Shown here piece after piece: positions 32,201-47,200 of a DNA stretch of 47,582 bases. Source of the DNA: Deltaproteobacteria bacterium (lineage in GTDB: Bacteria > Desulfobacterota > Desulfobacteria > Desulfobacterales > Desulfobacteraceae). The DNA lies in assembly GCA_013151635.1 (NCBI GenBank), contig JAADHV010000046.1:32987-80568 (forward strand), written 5' to 3'. Under the pieces are notes generated by a model that worked only from the letters and a program-made list of their open reading frames with translations, was not told the DNA's origin and searched no databases. The number at the start of each line of letters is the position of its first letter. Within the stretch, counting starts at the first letter, position 1. The translations under genes and the position numbers were made by a program.

Positions 32201-35200
32201 CGCTATTACATCCGCCCGATTATTTAATATGGATGGCGTTGTTATTCCCTATGATATGGCTGCTGTAGCAGAAGCCATGGGCCGGGGCATTTCTCTTTAT
32301 GAAAACGCAGAAGGCATTATCTATCCCACCGTTCCCAACAAATGGAAAGACCTGGACGAGATTGATATCCCAAAAGATTATATGAATCAGGGACGGCTTC
32401 CCATGATTGACGAAGCATTTAAAATCATTAAAGAAGAAGCACCGGACCTTGCCGTGGGGGCATGGGTTTTAGGACCGTTTACCCTTGCAGGACAGATCAT
32501 GGAGCTGGATATTCTTTTAAAAGGATTAAAAAAGAAAAAAGACCAGACAGCAAAATTTCTTGAACAGGTAACAACAGTGACCATTGATATGTGCAAGCAT
32601 TACCAGGACCTGGGTGTAGACTTCATTAATGTCAGGGAAATGGGATCGGGAACAGATCTTTTGTCCCCCCGCATGTGGAAAACCCTGGTGGGTCCGAACC
32701 TGAAAAAAGTATTTGACTCCATCACCCTGGTTCCGTCTGTGAATCATATTTGCGGTTCAACAGATATGATTATAGAAATGATGCATGAATGCGGTGCCAG
32801 TGCACTGTCTGTGGACCAGAAAAACAATGTGGTTGAAACCCGTAAAAAACTTGGCAATGATGTGCTTTTATTCGGTAATTTTGATCCTTACAACACATTG
32901 GCCCAGCTTGAAGATGTAACGGAAGTGGAAACGATCATCAAACAATGCATTGATAGCGGTATAGATTCAGTCTGGCCGGGGTGTGATATCTGGCCTGATA
33001 TTAAACCTGCCAATATGGAAGCCTATGTCAGGACGGTCAGGGAATATGGCAAGAAAGCATCACCCGCTGTCGGAAGAATTTAAAAAAGGAGATAAAAAAA
33101 TGTCCACACAAGAAGAAATCTTAGCAAAATTAAAAGAAGCGGTAGTTGAGTATGAAGAAGATGATTGTGCTGAAGCAGCCCAGGAGGCTCTTGATGAAGG
33201 GGTAGACCCCATGGTTGCCGTAATGGACGGGCTTGCCGCAGGCATGGAAGAAGTAGGGGTCCTGTTTGACACCAATGAATACTTTGTTCCTGAAGTATTA
33301 ATGTGTGCAGATGCACTTTATAAAGGCCTGGATATCCTGCGCCCCCATATCACGCTTGATACTGACGCCCCCAAGGCATCTGTGGTTATCGGCTCCATCC
33401 AGGGTGATGTTCATGACATCGGCAAAAACCTTGTTAAAATGATGTTTGACGTAGCAGGTTGGGATGTCCATGATCTTGGCCGTGATGTTCCTTTGGAAGA
33501 TTTTGTTAAAAAGCAGCTGGACGTGAAATCAGATGTTCTGGCCATGTCTGCCATGATGACCACAACCATGATGGGAATGAAAAAAGTAATTGCCATGGTC
33601 AAGGAAAAAAACCCGGACTGCCTGATTATGCTGGGTGGAGCTCCTGTAACCCGTGATGTTGCCAACCTTTTCGGGGCGGACGGATATGCCGAGTCTGCCG
33701 GCAATGCAGTATCCGAAGGAATTAAAATGATCGGGCGGTTAAGAGAATTCCAGAAAGGCGAGATCAAGTAATCAAAGGAGCTTAAAATATATGGCACAAG
33801 AAACTGTAAATGTGATATTTCAGCCCTCCGGCCGGCGTGGTAAAGTTCCAAAAGGGTGTAACATTATAGAGGCCTCAAGACTCATAGGCGTGGATATCGA
33901 AGCCCTTTGCGGCGAAAAAAAAGTATGCGGAAAATGCATTGTCCGTGTTGAAGAAGGCCATTTTGAAAAATATAATATCCAGTCTTCCATGGATCATGTC
34001 ACCCCATGGCAGGAGGAACTTGAAGCAAAGTTCATTAATGCTGAAGACCGGGAAAAAGGGTTCAGGCTGGGATGTGTTGCAAATATAGAGGAAGATATCC
34101 TGGTATTTGTACCGGAAGAATCCCGTGCAGGCAAACAGGTGGTTTCCAAGGCTGCCCGTGACATCAATATTGATTTTGACCCGGCCATCAAACTGTATAC
34201 AATCAAATTGAAAAAACCTGATTTCGAAGATAAAGTCGGTGACTGGGAGCGCCTGTGCAACGGCCTGACAAGGGAATACGGACTGACAGGCCTCACCCTT
34301 GATATTCTTACCTTAAGAACACTTCCCGGCGCACTCAGGGCAAAGGACTGGGTCGTTACCGTCAGTGTCTGGAATGACAAGGAAGTTATCCGTATCCAGC
34401 CAGGTAAGGTTAAACACGCCTATGGAATCGCCATTGACGTAGGAACCACAACCTGTGCAGGGTATTTGTGCGACCTGACCACCATGGAAGTTATCAGTAC
34501 ATCCTCCCTCATGAATCCCCAGTGTAAATACGGTGAGGATGTCATGGCCCGGATCACCTTTCACATGACAACGCCCGGCGGCCTTAAACGGATGAGCGAT
34601 GATATAATTGAAGGGATCAATTCTTTGATTAAAAAAGCCATTGCACAAACCCATCCTGAAAAGAAAAAAATCAGGAAAAAGAAAGGCCAGGAAGGATCAG
34701 ACGGCCCGGATGAGTACAGGGAAATCATTGAGGAAGGCGCTGAATATCTCAGGATAAACAAGGAAGATATCGAAGATGTCACCATCGGGTTCAACACGGC
34801 CATGCACCATATCCTGCTGGGCCTTGACCCGGAACCTGTCGGACTTGCGCCCTTTCCGCCGGTGATCCACCACAGCCTGGATATCAAGGCAAGGGATCTT
34901 TGTATTGATATTAACCCGTCTTCCTATATCTTTGCCATGCCAAACGAAGCAGGCTTTGTGGGCGGAGACAATGTGGGAGTGCTCCTGGCTGAAGAACCCT
35001 ACAAAAGCGATGAAATCCAGTTGATTATTGATATCGGCACCAACGGCGAGCTGATTTTAGGCAACCGGCATAAGCTGTATTCTTCTTCCTGTGCCACCGG
35101 CCCTGCCATGGAAGGGGCACAGCTTGCCTTTGGGATGCGTGCAGCCCCGGGGGCCATTGAGCGCATTGAAATTGACCCTGAGACCCAGGATGTGGACTAC

Positions 35201-38200
35201 CGGGTCATCGGCCATGACAAATCCCGTAAATTTTCAAAACCCGAAGATATGAAGGCCAAGGGCATCTGCGGTTCAGGTATCCTGGATGTCCTGGCAGAGC
35301 TTTACCGTTCCGGCGTGATTACCAAGACAGGTGTTTTCAATAAAAAAGCCTTGAAACAGAACCCGCGGTTCAGGAAAAACCCTGATACCAGACAGCCTGA
35401 ATTTGTCCTGGCATGGAAAGAAGATTCTTCCATTGGCAAGGACATTGTGATCACCCAGAAAGACGTCCGCCAAATCCAGCTTGCAAAAGGCGCATTATAT
35501 GCCGGCTGCAAACTGATGATGAAACGCATGGGCATTAAAAAGGTTGATACGGTAAAAATTGCAGGTGCTTTCGGTACCCATGTTGACAGGGAAAAAGCCC
35601 TGATAATGGGCCTGTTCCCGGACTGCGAGATTGAAAAAATCCACGGAGTTGGCAATGCTGCCGGTGACGGGTGCAGGGCAGCACTTCTCAACAGGAAAAA
35701 ACGTGATGAAGCCAATTGGTGTGCCAGAAATGTTCAATACCTTGAGCTCACTGTTGAGCCCACATTTGAACATGACTTTATGGAAGCCATGCAGATGCCC
35801 CACATGACGGATGAATTTCCTCATCTTGAAGGTGTGGTACCGGACCATGTATTGCACCAGGGCCCTAAAGGCCCGGTAAAGCCGGAAGTAAAAAACTAAG
35901 GCCTTTATAAAGCCTTAAGACCAGCCGCACCTTTTTTACAACGGACAAATTAGTGCCCGGGTATTAAAGATGCCGGCTGGTAGCTTTTGAGTACGCCGGA
36001 ATAAAGAATGGAGGCCATATGGAGAATATTGTTATCAATGTAAATCCAGGGATCTGCGGGTTTGACTGCAGGGTTAAAGCCCGGCAATCCGGCAAAAGGA
36101 TTGCAAGGGTCCGGGTTACTGGGTCTGAGTGTACCATGATTCAAAACCTGGCCAACCATCTCAATGACATATCTCTTAAAGATCTTTTTACCCCGTTGAC
36201 AAAAAACCCGATTTTCATGGCTGCCGAACAGGCAGGCTGCCATCTGGCATGCCCGGTTCCAGTGGCAGTTGTCAAGGCTTGTGAAGTGGCACTTGAGCTT
36301 GCTGTGCCAAAAGATGCAGGCATTAATTTTTTAAAATAGAACATATTTTAAAAAACAACCGGGACAACATTAGTCTGACAGACAAGGAGAAAATTTTAAG
36401 GTCATGGATAATAAAACTGAAAACAAGAAAACTCAAAAGACAGATGCTTTTAATCCTGTCCAACCGAGAAATGCCACTGGAAACGCTCCTGTTCTATTGG
36501 AGATTATCTGCGAACGGGTTCATTGTGTCATGTATGATTATGCCATCAACACGGTTGACATGGTTGCAGAGACTTTTGGGGACCAGATTGATATTCAGAC
36601 CATTGTCCGGCGGGGGGACTTAAAAAATGCCATGCGATTTTTAAAATTATGCAAAAAAGCCGGGAAAATGCTGCCTGTGCCAACGATCCTGATAAATGGA
36701 GATGTTGCATTTACAAGTGTGCCCCATCCGGATGATCTTAAGTCGGCCATAGAAAAATACCTGGTTTCATTACAGGGTACTTGTAAAATGAAAGATCAAA
36801 AAGAATGAAAAAAAAAATTGTCTATTTACCACAGCCTGGACTGAGAGAACCTGTATCCTTTCGTTCAAATATCGGGATATCCAGCGAAACCCTTGACCTG
36901 CTCCATAAAAAGGGGGAGCAATACGGCCTTGAAACAATACTGCCCTTCAGGGTTAACAATATTGTCGCTGCTCAATGGGTTAATTTAAAATGCCGGTACG
37001 GCTGTTCACAGTACAAAGCCAACTGGTCCTGTCCGCCTGCCACACCGGATCTTAATGAAGTCCGGACAATTTTAAGTGAATATTCCACTGCCCTGATGCT
37101 GGTTGGCAGCCAGAACCGTAATGATTTTTATAAAGACAGCAACCGGAACAGGACAGACCAGGTCAAGTATTGGAAAGGCACTGTCAGCCTTGAAAGGATG
37201 CTGTTCCTTCAAGGATATGATAAAGCCATCAGCCTGGTAAGCGGGGCCTGTTCCCTTTGTAAAAAATGTGCTTATCCACAGGCCTGCCGGTTTCCCATGG
37301 AAAAAAGGCCCACTGTGGAGTCCTTTTACATAGACCTTGTCGGTACATTGAAGAACCTTGGTATTGATACCAAAGTAGCAATGGAGCTACACGAGACCTT
37401 TAAATATTATTCCGTTATTTTACTGGATTGAGCCATTAGGATTTAAGCTTTATCCCAAAAACTCTTTCATGCAGGTATAAAACCATGCAGAATAATGCCA
37501 GCATACACCTCACAGGATTTTTAGGAGAATTTATCGGGACTTTTATCCTGGTTTTCTTTGGCTGCGGATCTGTTGCCATCAGCGTTGTTTTCGGTCCCCA
37601 GACAGGGTTGTTTCAAGTCGCCGTTATATGGGGGATAGGAGTTGCCCTTGCTATTTATACCACACGGCATATATCCTGCGCCCACCTGAACCCTGCGGTA
37701 AGCATTGCCATGGTGGCGGCCGGAAGAATGGTACCCGTAAAAATCTATTCTTACCTGGCCGGGCAATTTGCAGGAGCCCTGTTTGCAGCCATGCTTGTCT
37801 ATTTTTTATTTTCAGATTCCATCGGGCAGTATGAAGCTGTTAACAATATTGTCAGGGGAAGCCGGGCCTCAATAAAAACCGCCATGATATTTGGTGAATT
37901 TTATCCCAATCCAGGTATGGGAGGACTTGCTGTTGTCAGTACACTGACTGCATTCATTGCCGAAACCACAGGTACCCTGTTCCTGGTTTTTTTTATTTTT
38001 TCTTTTACAGAAGGATGTAATGTAGGAAGACCGGATGACTCCTTATCTCCTTTGTTCGTCGGTCTTGCCGTTACCATTATTATCTGCATTATCGCACCTT
38101 TGACCCAGGCCGGGTTAAACCCGGCAAGGGATCTGTCCCCAAGGCTGTTCGCCTGGGCTGCCGGATGGGGAAAGGCGGCATTTCCCGACAATTTTCACGG

Positions 38201-41200
38201 ATTCATCACTGTATATGTAATGGGACCAATCCTTGGAGGCCTGCTGGCAGCCTTTATATTCCGGAAAATCATCGAGCCTGTAATGATTGGAAAAAACAAA
38301 TCATCCGGCTGCAATTGTGAGAACCGGATAAAATAACCGGGGCTCTGCTATATTTGTGTTAAATATTTTTTAATCTTCTTTTTTTGTAAAATCATCTTTT
38401 TTTCAACCGGAATTGATCCTATGGACGATTTACTTTCCAATCTCCATCATACTAAAGATATCTTGCAGCAAAGGAAATCCGAACTACCAACTTTTAACCA
38501 GAAAAATTAAGGAGGCGAAAAACAAAAGGCATGGCAAAACAGATGTTAATCAACTTTTAACCAGAACAATGAGGAGGCACAAGCATGGCAAAACAGATGT
38601 TAATCGATGCCTACAGGGGGAAACGAACTGATTCTGCCCCGTGGGTTCCTTATTCAGGTGTTCATTGCGCATTTCTGATTAATGAAAAAGCCGATGCATT
38701 TCTTCAAGACCCGGAGCTTTTGGCAAAAGGGGTGGTGGTTACGGCTGAGAAGTACAAGGCAGACGGCATCCCCTTATTATTTGATCTGTCAGTGGAAGCC
38801 AATTCCGTTGGATGCGATTTAAAATGGTGGGAAGACAACGTACCCTCCGTATCCAGTCATCCCTGTTCGGACAAGACCCCGGAAGAAGCAGGGCTTAAAG
38901 TCCCTACCCTGGATTCAGGGAGATGGCCCCGGATATATGAAGCCGCAAAAATTGCCAAACCCAAGCTGGATGAACTGGACTGCGCCATGATGGGCCTGGT
39001 CTGCGGGCCCTTAACCCTGGCCTCTCATCTTGCAGGAGTCCGTATTTTTACCGATGTTTATAAACATCCGGAATTTGCTCACAAGGTCCTTGAGTTTGCG
39101 GGAAGAGTATGCGAAGCCGCAGTAAACTTTTATGCACAAATGGGCTGTGACATTATTGCCCTTGTTGACCCGGTTGCTTCACAGATCAGGGACACCACAT
39201 TTCGTGAATTTGTGACCCCAAACTGCAAGGCCGCTATCAAGGCCATTCATGATGCAGGAATAACATCCTCTTTCTTTATCTGCGGTGACTGCACCAAGGT
39301 AATAGATGAGGTCTGCAGTCTCGGCACACACGGATTTGCCGTTGACGAACAGCTGAACATGAACTTTATCAGGGATAAAGCTCTCAAAGCAGGCATGGGA
39401 TTTGGCGGGAACTTAAAACTGACCCTGTCCTTGAGCCTGGGATTGATTTCACCAAGGGAAGATGCCATTGTCAGCCTGGCTGCCGGCGGCTCCCACGGAT
39501 ACACATTCGCTCCCGGCTGAGATCTTCCATACGATGTTCCGGAGGAACATATGATGCAGGCATACGAAACCAAAGCTTGGTTTGAAGAAACATTCCCCAG
39601 GTATCCCGAAACCAATTAACTTAGGAGGGTGACAAATGGCTGAAGAGAAAATTACAGTTGACGTTTTGACCCTTGACAGTGTTCAATGTGCAGCATGTGG
39701 ATACATGATGGAGTCAATGGCGGCAATGCCCCAGGAAGTTCAGGAGATTATCGAATACAAGGAATGGTCGATAAAGAACAAGACGGGTATTGGTAAATTC
39801 ATGGAGTTAAAAGGCAAGGTCCTGCCGTCGATATGCATTGAAGGAGATGTTGTGTTTCCAAGCATTATCCCCCAGTATGAAGAATTGATTGATGAGATGA
39901 TCGCAAGGGCCAAATCTCCTGAGTTGGTGGAAAAATTAAAGACTGCGCGGGATAAAGGATTTGAATTTGATAAAATAGCAGAAAACCTTGAAAAGGCCGG
40001 TGCAGGGAAAAATACCAGGAATGACAGCTGATATAAAAGCTTAATCTTTTTTAACACCATTCCCCGGCTCTTTTGAGCCGGGGAATGGCAACAGACAGGA
40101 ACTCTAGTATGGAAGGTTTTAGAAAATTAATTATTGAAGTCATGTACAAGGCTGATTCTTGTCTTCCATGCTTTTATATGGATGAAGCTGTCCGTGAAAT
40201 CCTGCCCCGATACAAAACCCGGATAGAATACCGCAGGGTGGATATAACGTCTTCAGGGAAAAAACGGTTTCTTGAGCTTTGTGTTTCCCTGTTCGGAGAG
40301 GAAGGTGTCTACAAGCATAAACGGATCGCACCAATACCCTCATTATTTATTGATGAAGAGCTTTTTTTTGATGCCATACCCCCCAGACATGATCTTGAAG
40401 ACGCCATCCGGGAAATGCTGGACAGAAAAGACAAAGTACACAATCACGAACAGGTGTAAAAGGAGAAGGGTTCATGCTCAGAATCAAGGTGGATGTTCTG
40501 CTGACCGATTTCAGGCAGTGAATCGCCTGTGTCTATATGGCGGAATCGGTAAAGGTTTTACCACAGGCTTATCAAAAAATGATAGATGTATCTGAATGGG
40601 ACATGAGAACCCTGGAAGGAATAAAACGGTTTAAGGAAATCGGAGCAAAATCTTTGCCCGGCATTGCCATGGATAATGAAATCGTGTATTCATCCATTAT
40701 TCCGGGACAGGAAATCCTTAAAGAGGAGATATTAAAAAGATTCAGAAAAAAAAATCCAACAAAGACCATTCAACCATAAAGGAGATATGTTATGAAAATT
40801 CAAGTCCTGGGTTCAGGTTGTAAAAGTTGTGATACATTGTATGAAAATGTCACCAAGGCATTGGAAAAGACCCAATTGAGCCAGACTGCCCACCTGGAGA
40901 AAATCAACGATATTGACTATTTCCGAAAAATGGGCGTATTCAGCACACCAGGTCTCGTGATTGAAGGAGAACTGATTTCATCAGGAAAAGTCGTGACACA
41001 AGAAGCACTCATTGAAATTTTGAATTCCAGAAAATAAAAAGCAACTTGAACCATGAGGAGGGATAAACAGATGAGTGGTACCACAAATGTGATTTTGGTA
41101 ACAGGATTTCTTGGTTGCGGGAAAACAACTTTTCTGAACCGGATCATTAAAATATTTCCAAAAGATCTGAAATTAATGATCCTGATGAATGAGTTCGGTG

Positions 41201-44200
41201 AAATTGGCCTGGACGGGACCCTGATTGAATCAAACGAACTTGAAATCCTTGAAATCAGCAAGGGGTCCATATTCTGTGTGTGCGTGAAAACCGATTTCAT
41301 AAGATCCTTGAATGAAATCGCCCAATCTATCAAACCCGATGTCCTGATCATAGAATCCACGGGTGTTGCAAATCCTTCCGACCTGAAAAAAGACCTGAAA
41401 CTGTCCATTTTCCGAAACAGGTTTAAGCTGTCAGAACAGATCTGTCTCATTGATGCAGACTGTTTTGAAGATGCCTATGGAACATTTGTTTCCGTGGAAA
41501 AACAGATTGAATCCTCAACCCTGTTTATTATTAATAAGAAGGACCTTGCCTCTTCCCGGACAATCTCAAGGATAAAAAATATCATAAAAAAGCATCACCC
41601 GTCGCCGGAATTTTTTGAAACCACCTATGCTGATGTTCCCCTGGAAAGATTTATCCCAAGGGAAGGAAAAGATGTCTTTCAAGAAGCATCGGACATGGTA
41701 CCCATTCTGCCTGACCAGCTTGAACAAGCCATTAACCGGCTCCTCGAAAACCCTGATCCGGATTCCACGCCCCCGGACCGTCTGTTATCGGCAGTTTATT
41801 CCTGGGGCGGTAACAATATTGAATCTTTTAAAAAGATCCTGCCTGTGTTACCGGAACAACTGGTGCGGGCAAAGGGATTTCTGACCCAGGATGATACGAT
41901 CTTTCTTTTCAACCTGGTCATGGGCCGGAAAAATATTGAGGTGTATTCTCCAAAGAAAGATATCGGGCCGCTGTTGAACCGTGTAATATTCATCGGCCCC
42001 CCCGAAGCTATTGACCTGCTGGATAAATTAAGCCGGGATTTCCCTGATTTGATCAAAAAATCGGTTTTTGATCCCATGGAGAACAATTAACCTGCCATGT
42101 TTCGGGAGATATAGTTATCATATGCCAGTACTCGGTGTTCTTACCTGTGAAATTCTTGAACTTGAAATTGCTTACCTGCTGAAGAATGATAAAAGTATTT
42201 CAAAAATTTCAATCATTAACAGCAAGGCATGCCAGGGGCTTATAAAAGCCCTTGAGAAAGATGGCAGCCGTCATTTTTCTGTTTTAGAATCTTTTGATGA
42301 AGTAAATCCTTCTAAAGATGAAAAGCTTGACGTATTGATCCACGTGCTTGAAATCGGGATGCATAGCCGCAAACCCAGGCTTCAAAGGGCACTTTTCACA
42401 GAAAGCCGGAAAATAGGGGCCTTGGCAGACACCCTTTTTCTGGGGTATGGCTTGTGCGGCAATGCCCTGAAAGATCCTGACACCTTATTTTCCCATCTGG
42501 ATATTCCCTTTTTTTTGCCCCGTGACAAAGGACATCCGGTGGATGATTGTGTGGGCTTGTTTATTGGCGGAAGAGACAGCTACTATGCAGAGCAGATCAA
42601 AGAGGCCGGAACCTTTTTTATGACACCTGGCTGGACTACCCACTGGAAAGCCATCTTTGAAAAGGATTTCGGAAATATAAGCCTGAAAACAGCCAAACGC
42701 CTTTTCAAACATTATAAACGGACACTGCTGGTATCAACCCCTGTAATGGAAGACAGTCAAATGGAAAAAAATATCCGTGAGTTCAACGACCTTTTTCATT
42801 GCTATTCGGAAATTTCACAAGGTTCAATAAAAATGCTTGCACATGCATGGCATGCAGCCATCAAACGGATCCAGACAGATCTTGTAAGACAGGCTACAAG
42901 CCTGAAGGTCACAGGTGTTTAGCACCTGTAATAACACCATGACAACGGCATGCCGTACAAAGAAGGAGTGACCCTTTATACTGTTCTGCTTTTTTCAAAA
43001 AAGAAAAAAGCTGTGCCGGGCGATACCCCCCGATGCCCGGGCCCAACTGCCTGCTGCGCAGCACGACAGGCGTATAGTCTTTATATTTTAGTGTTTCAAG
43101 CCTATCAAACATATCCTGTTTTCTGGGTTGTTTTGTAACCGTGCAGATATTTTCCGGTTCACTGCAGTTTTCAGGGCAGAAAAAATCGGCATTGCTGGTA
43201 TAAACATCCTTGTTATCTCCCTGCATGGGATTTGGCAGGAGAGAATTTATCCCGGAAAGTAACAAGGACCGGACCAGCCGGTTCGATCCCATTTTCATCC
43301 GGCACCATTCCCATGCCAGGTGAACGGGCAGTGAGGGGATAATCCAGAAAACTTCAGTGCCAGGCTCAAGAAAGTCATACAAAAACCTTACACCGTCTGA
43401 ATACCTAAAAGTTGTATTAGGCACCCCGGTCCTGAACAGATTTTTTTTAACCTTGTCCACCAATACAAAATGCCAGTCTCTGTGCTGGTTTGACAATTGT
43501 TTTAAAGCGTGGAACCCGAACTTGCCGGCACCAATAATCCATACGGTTTTCATAAGAGCAATTATGCTATTTTAAAATTCTGACTGTCAACTGTCTTTTG
43601 AAAATTATACAAATTCAGAAAGAAAAATGTGGGCGGAACAAACCCTGATATCATCTTTGGAAACAAGATCAATATCATTTTCAAGAACCACCTGTACTGC
43701 TTTGACGTCAGGGAAACGGGTTTTCAAATAATACAATGGCCTGTTTATCTTTTGACCGCTTTTCTTGCAGTCAATAAAATAAATGGGTTTTGAATCCTCT
43801 GTTATTACAAAATCTACTTCCCTTTTATCAATATCCCTGAAATAGCACAGCTCAATTTCCCTGCCTTGTGTATCCTGCATAAAAAAGCACCATTTTAAAA
43901 GGTGACAGGCTATCAGGTTCTCAAATCGCTTTCCAGTCTCTTTTATAAGAGTCCAGTCAAAATGATAATGTTTTGCCTCTTTTTTCACAGCTCTTATTTT
44001 TGGTGCACCAAAGGGATAGATTCTAAATATCATATAGAGATTTTCAAGCATATTGATCCATCGTGCAACCGACTGGTGAGATACCTGCAAATCCTGCCTT
44101 AGCGCATTGATTGACAAAGGGCTTCCCACCAGATCAGGCAAACGAAATACCAGATGTTCAATCAAGCCTAAATCTTTAACATTTTCAAGGTCTGCCAGGT

Positions 44201-47200
44201 CTTCACGCACAAGCCTTGACCGATACTCTCTGCTCCACCGCTTTGTCTGTCTTTGGGACTGCAAAAAAAACGGCTCCGGAAAACCGCTGTAAACCAGAAG
44301 GCTTTCTATGGTTTCTCTGTTATGGACATCCAGCTCAGCAAAGGTTAACGGCAAAAGTCTGTGGAAATGATATCGGCCCTGTAGGGAATCCCCCCCACGG
44401 CGATAATAATCAAGTCGCGCACTCCCGGTTACAAGAATCTGAATTTCATCCCCACGTTTATCATAAAGGCCCTTTACAATCTGCCGCCATCTGGAAAACT
44501 TATGAATTTCATCCAATACCAAATAACCAGGGCCTGCCGGGAACATTTCAGCCATTATTTTTTCCCGGTCCTCTAACGCGTCCCAGTTTATATATCTTTT
44601 CTCAGTGTCAAACCCTGCCTGTTTACAAAGATATTTTGCCAGGGTAGTTTTCCCTGCCTGCCGGGGGCCGCCGATAAAGACCATTTTTTGCTTCAGGTCT
44701 TCTGTAATTGTATTTTCTATATATCGCTTTAAATATTCGGGCATTTTAATCTCAATCAGAAGTTGCTCGCTATTTTCTTATGACATGGCTAAATATACTC
44801 GCGTATAAACAAAATGTCAATCCATTTTAAATTATTTCAATAATTCTCGGTAACAAATATTTCCCAACAAAGGAACAGGATAATTGTCATTGATCAGCTT
44901 CTCTCAGCCACTGCCTCCTTTAATACCCGATAATAGAATGAATCCTGGCAAGGATTTTTTCTTTTTCTTCTTTAATTTCCGAACCGTTGTCCGTTTTTTG
45001 ATTTTTCCCGGCCCGGGAAATAAGCCGGGAACACAGATCCACGATAAAGGCATTGGCTTTTTGGTGGATACTGTTGATTTCATTTTCCCAGAATATAGGG
45101 GAATGTCTTTGACCCATGTATCTTAAAATCGTGTGACAGGCAAAAGTTTGAAGGGTTGCCACCCATTTAACGCCCGGGTCTGAAAATACGATATCTGCTT
45201 CAAAACCGAAGATTCCTTTTTTTTCAAGCCGATTCTCTTTTTCAAACCAGTCGTATCCTGATGTCCCGGCAAGGACAATCTGGGTATGGCTTAAAAGATT
45301 TGCTGTCCGGTCCAGGCGGTCGAGCAGGTTATTTTTTATTAAAAATTTCATGTTTTCCGCCAGATCCAAAAGGCTGCTATCAGGGACAAACATAAGAAAT
45401 CCGATTTCCGGCTCAATGCCATGTTTCCGGCACAATGCAATGGCCTGGGCAGACAATGCCGGCCCAGCGCTTTTGTTGATAAGGTTCAACACATTCCCAG
45501 ACCCGCTTTCAATTCCCATGAGAAGAGTTTTAAATCCGGCGTCCACAAGTTTTTCAACGAGATCATCATCCAGATCCTGGGGTCTTGTTTCCATGCCGAA
45601 CCTTATATCCATGGGTTTTAAAAGATCCATCAATACCAATATCCGTTTTTTACCCTTTGCCCCGGGACCGATAAAATTGGGATCGCAAAAATAAAAATCT
45701 TTTGCCCCCTTTTCTACCAGCGCCTCTATCTCTTTTGCAACATTTTGGGGGGATCGTCCCCGCCAGAGGCTTCCCTGGTTATAAAATGAAGGTACCGGGC
45801 AGAAGCTGCAATGGTTATAGCATCCCCTGCTGGCCAGGATGGTTACGCAGCCATCAAGCGAGTTCCTTTTGGGAAAAGCAAAGATGTCCGGGTTTTTTTC
45901 AGGTTTCCTGGCCCGGCATTTATCGTCAGAAAGACAGGATTTCAGAGCAAGGCCCTCAATATTTTCCAATGACAGTCCTTTTTTCAGGCCCGTTGCAAGA
46001 TCCGCTATCGTGTGTTCAAATTCTCCCACTGCAATGGAATCCACAGAGTCGCATCCCTTTAATATCTGCCGATATACCAATGACGGAAAGAACCCGAACA
46101 GGTTGATATGGCCCGAAAAACCCAGGCTCTTCAAACGAACGATAAACTCAAATAATACCTGGGTGTGTTCCCAGAAATAGACAGTATTGATACATAACAG
46201 ATCCGGGTCCAAGGCAAATATTTTCTTTTTTGTTTCATCAAAAGAGGCCGATGTCAGTGCCTCGTCCAGAAAAACCGTATCAAAACCTTCACTTTCAAGG
46301 GAAGCTGCTGCATATCCCCCCATAAGGCAGGACCACAACGGGGTGTTGGCAATATCGTTGAACCGCTTTTCAGACACAATCCTGGGATGTTCCAGAACAA
46401 GTATTTTCATTGCCCGGCCTCCTTGTGCAAAGGGGATAATCCAAGCCTGGAAAGAACTCCTGCACTATGGCAGCGGGCTTCAAATTCGTGGCGAATATGA
46501 GCAAATTTTTCCGGATCATGATACACCGGGTATATCAGGTCGGTACCGGGATCAAGCTTTCCGGACCGGATCAATCTTTGGGTCAGAGGGGCTTTTGGAT
46601 AAAGCCTGACAGGGCTGAGAATGACGGCCCCAAGGTTCCCGGCAGGGCCATGAATTTCCAGGAGTTGATCCAATATTTTGCCGGATTCACTGATGCTTAA
46701 CTCATCTTCGCCCGGAAGATTGACTAAAAAATGGCAAATGGTCAGAATATTATTTTCAACCGTCAACTTTCCTGCATCAAGGATATCTTTGGTAGTGAGT
46801 TTTTTATTTAGCATCTTTAAGCCCTGGTTGGTCAAAGCATCCCCAGAGAAATAAACAGCTGTGAGTCCGGCTGTCAAGGCCAGTGCCATATTTTTGCCGT
46901 TAAGGCTGTCTTCCCTGAAAAATCCGGTCCAGGCTACATCCAGCTTACGGTTGACAAGCTCATGACAGAGCTGCTCAAAGTGGTCTTCAGGGCGGTTGAT
47001 CACGGAATCGGTAAAATGGAATAACCGGATGCCAAAGTCTTTTTTTAACATCTCCATTTCATCCACTATTTTACTGGGACTCCTGAGCCGCATACAGGTT
47101 CCCCCCAAAAACGGATACAGGCAATAACCGCACCACAGGTCACACCCCCTTTTGCCTTCAATCCCCATGGCCGCCACATAAGTATTAGCCTGGGCATAAT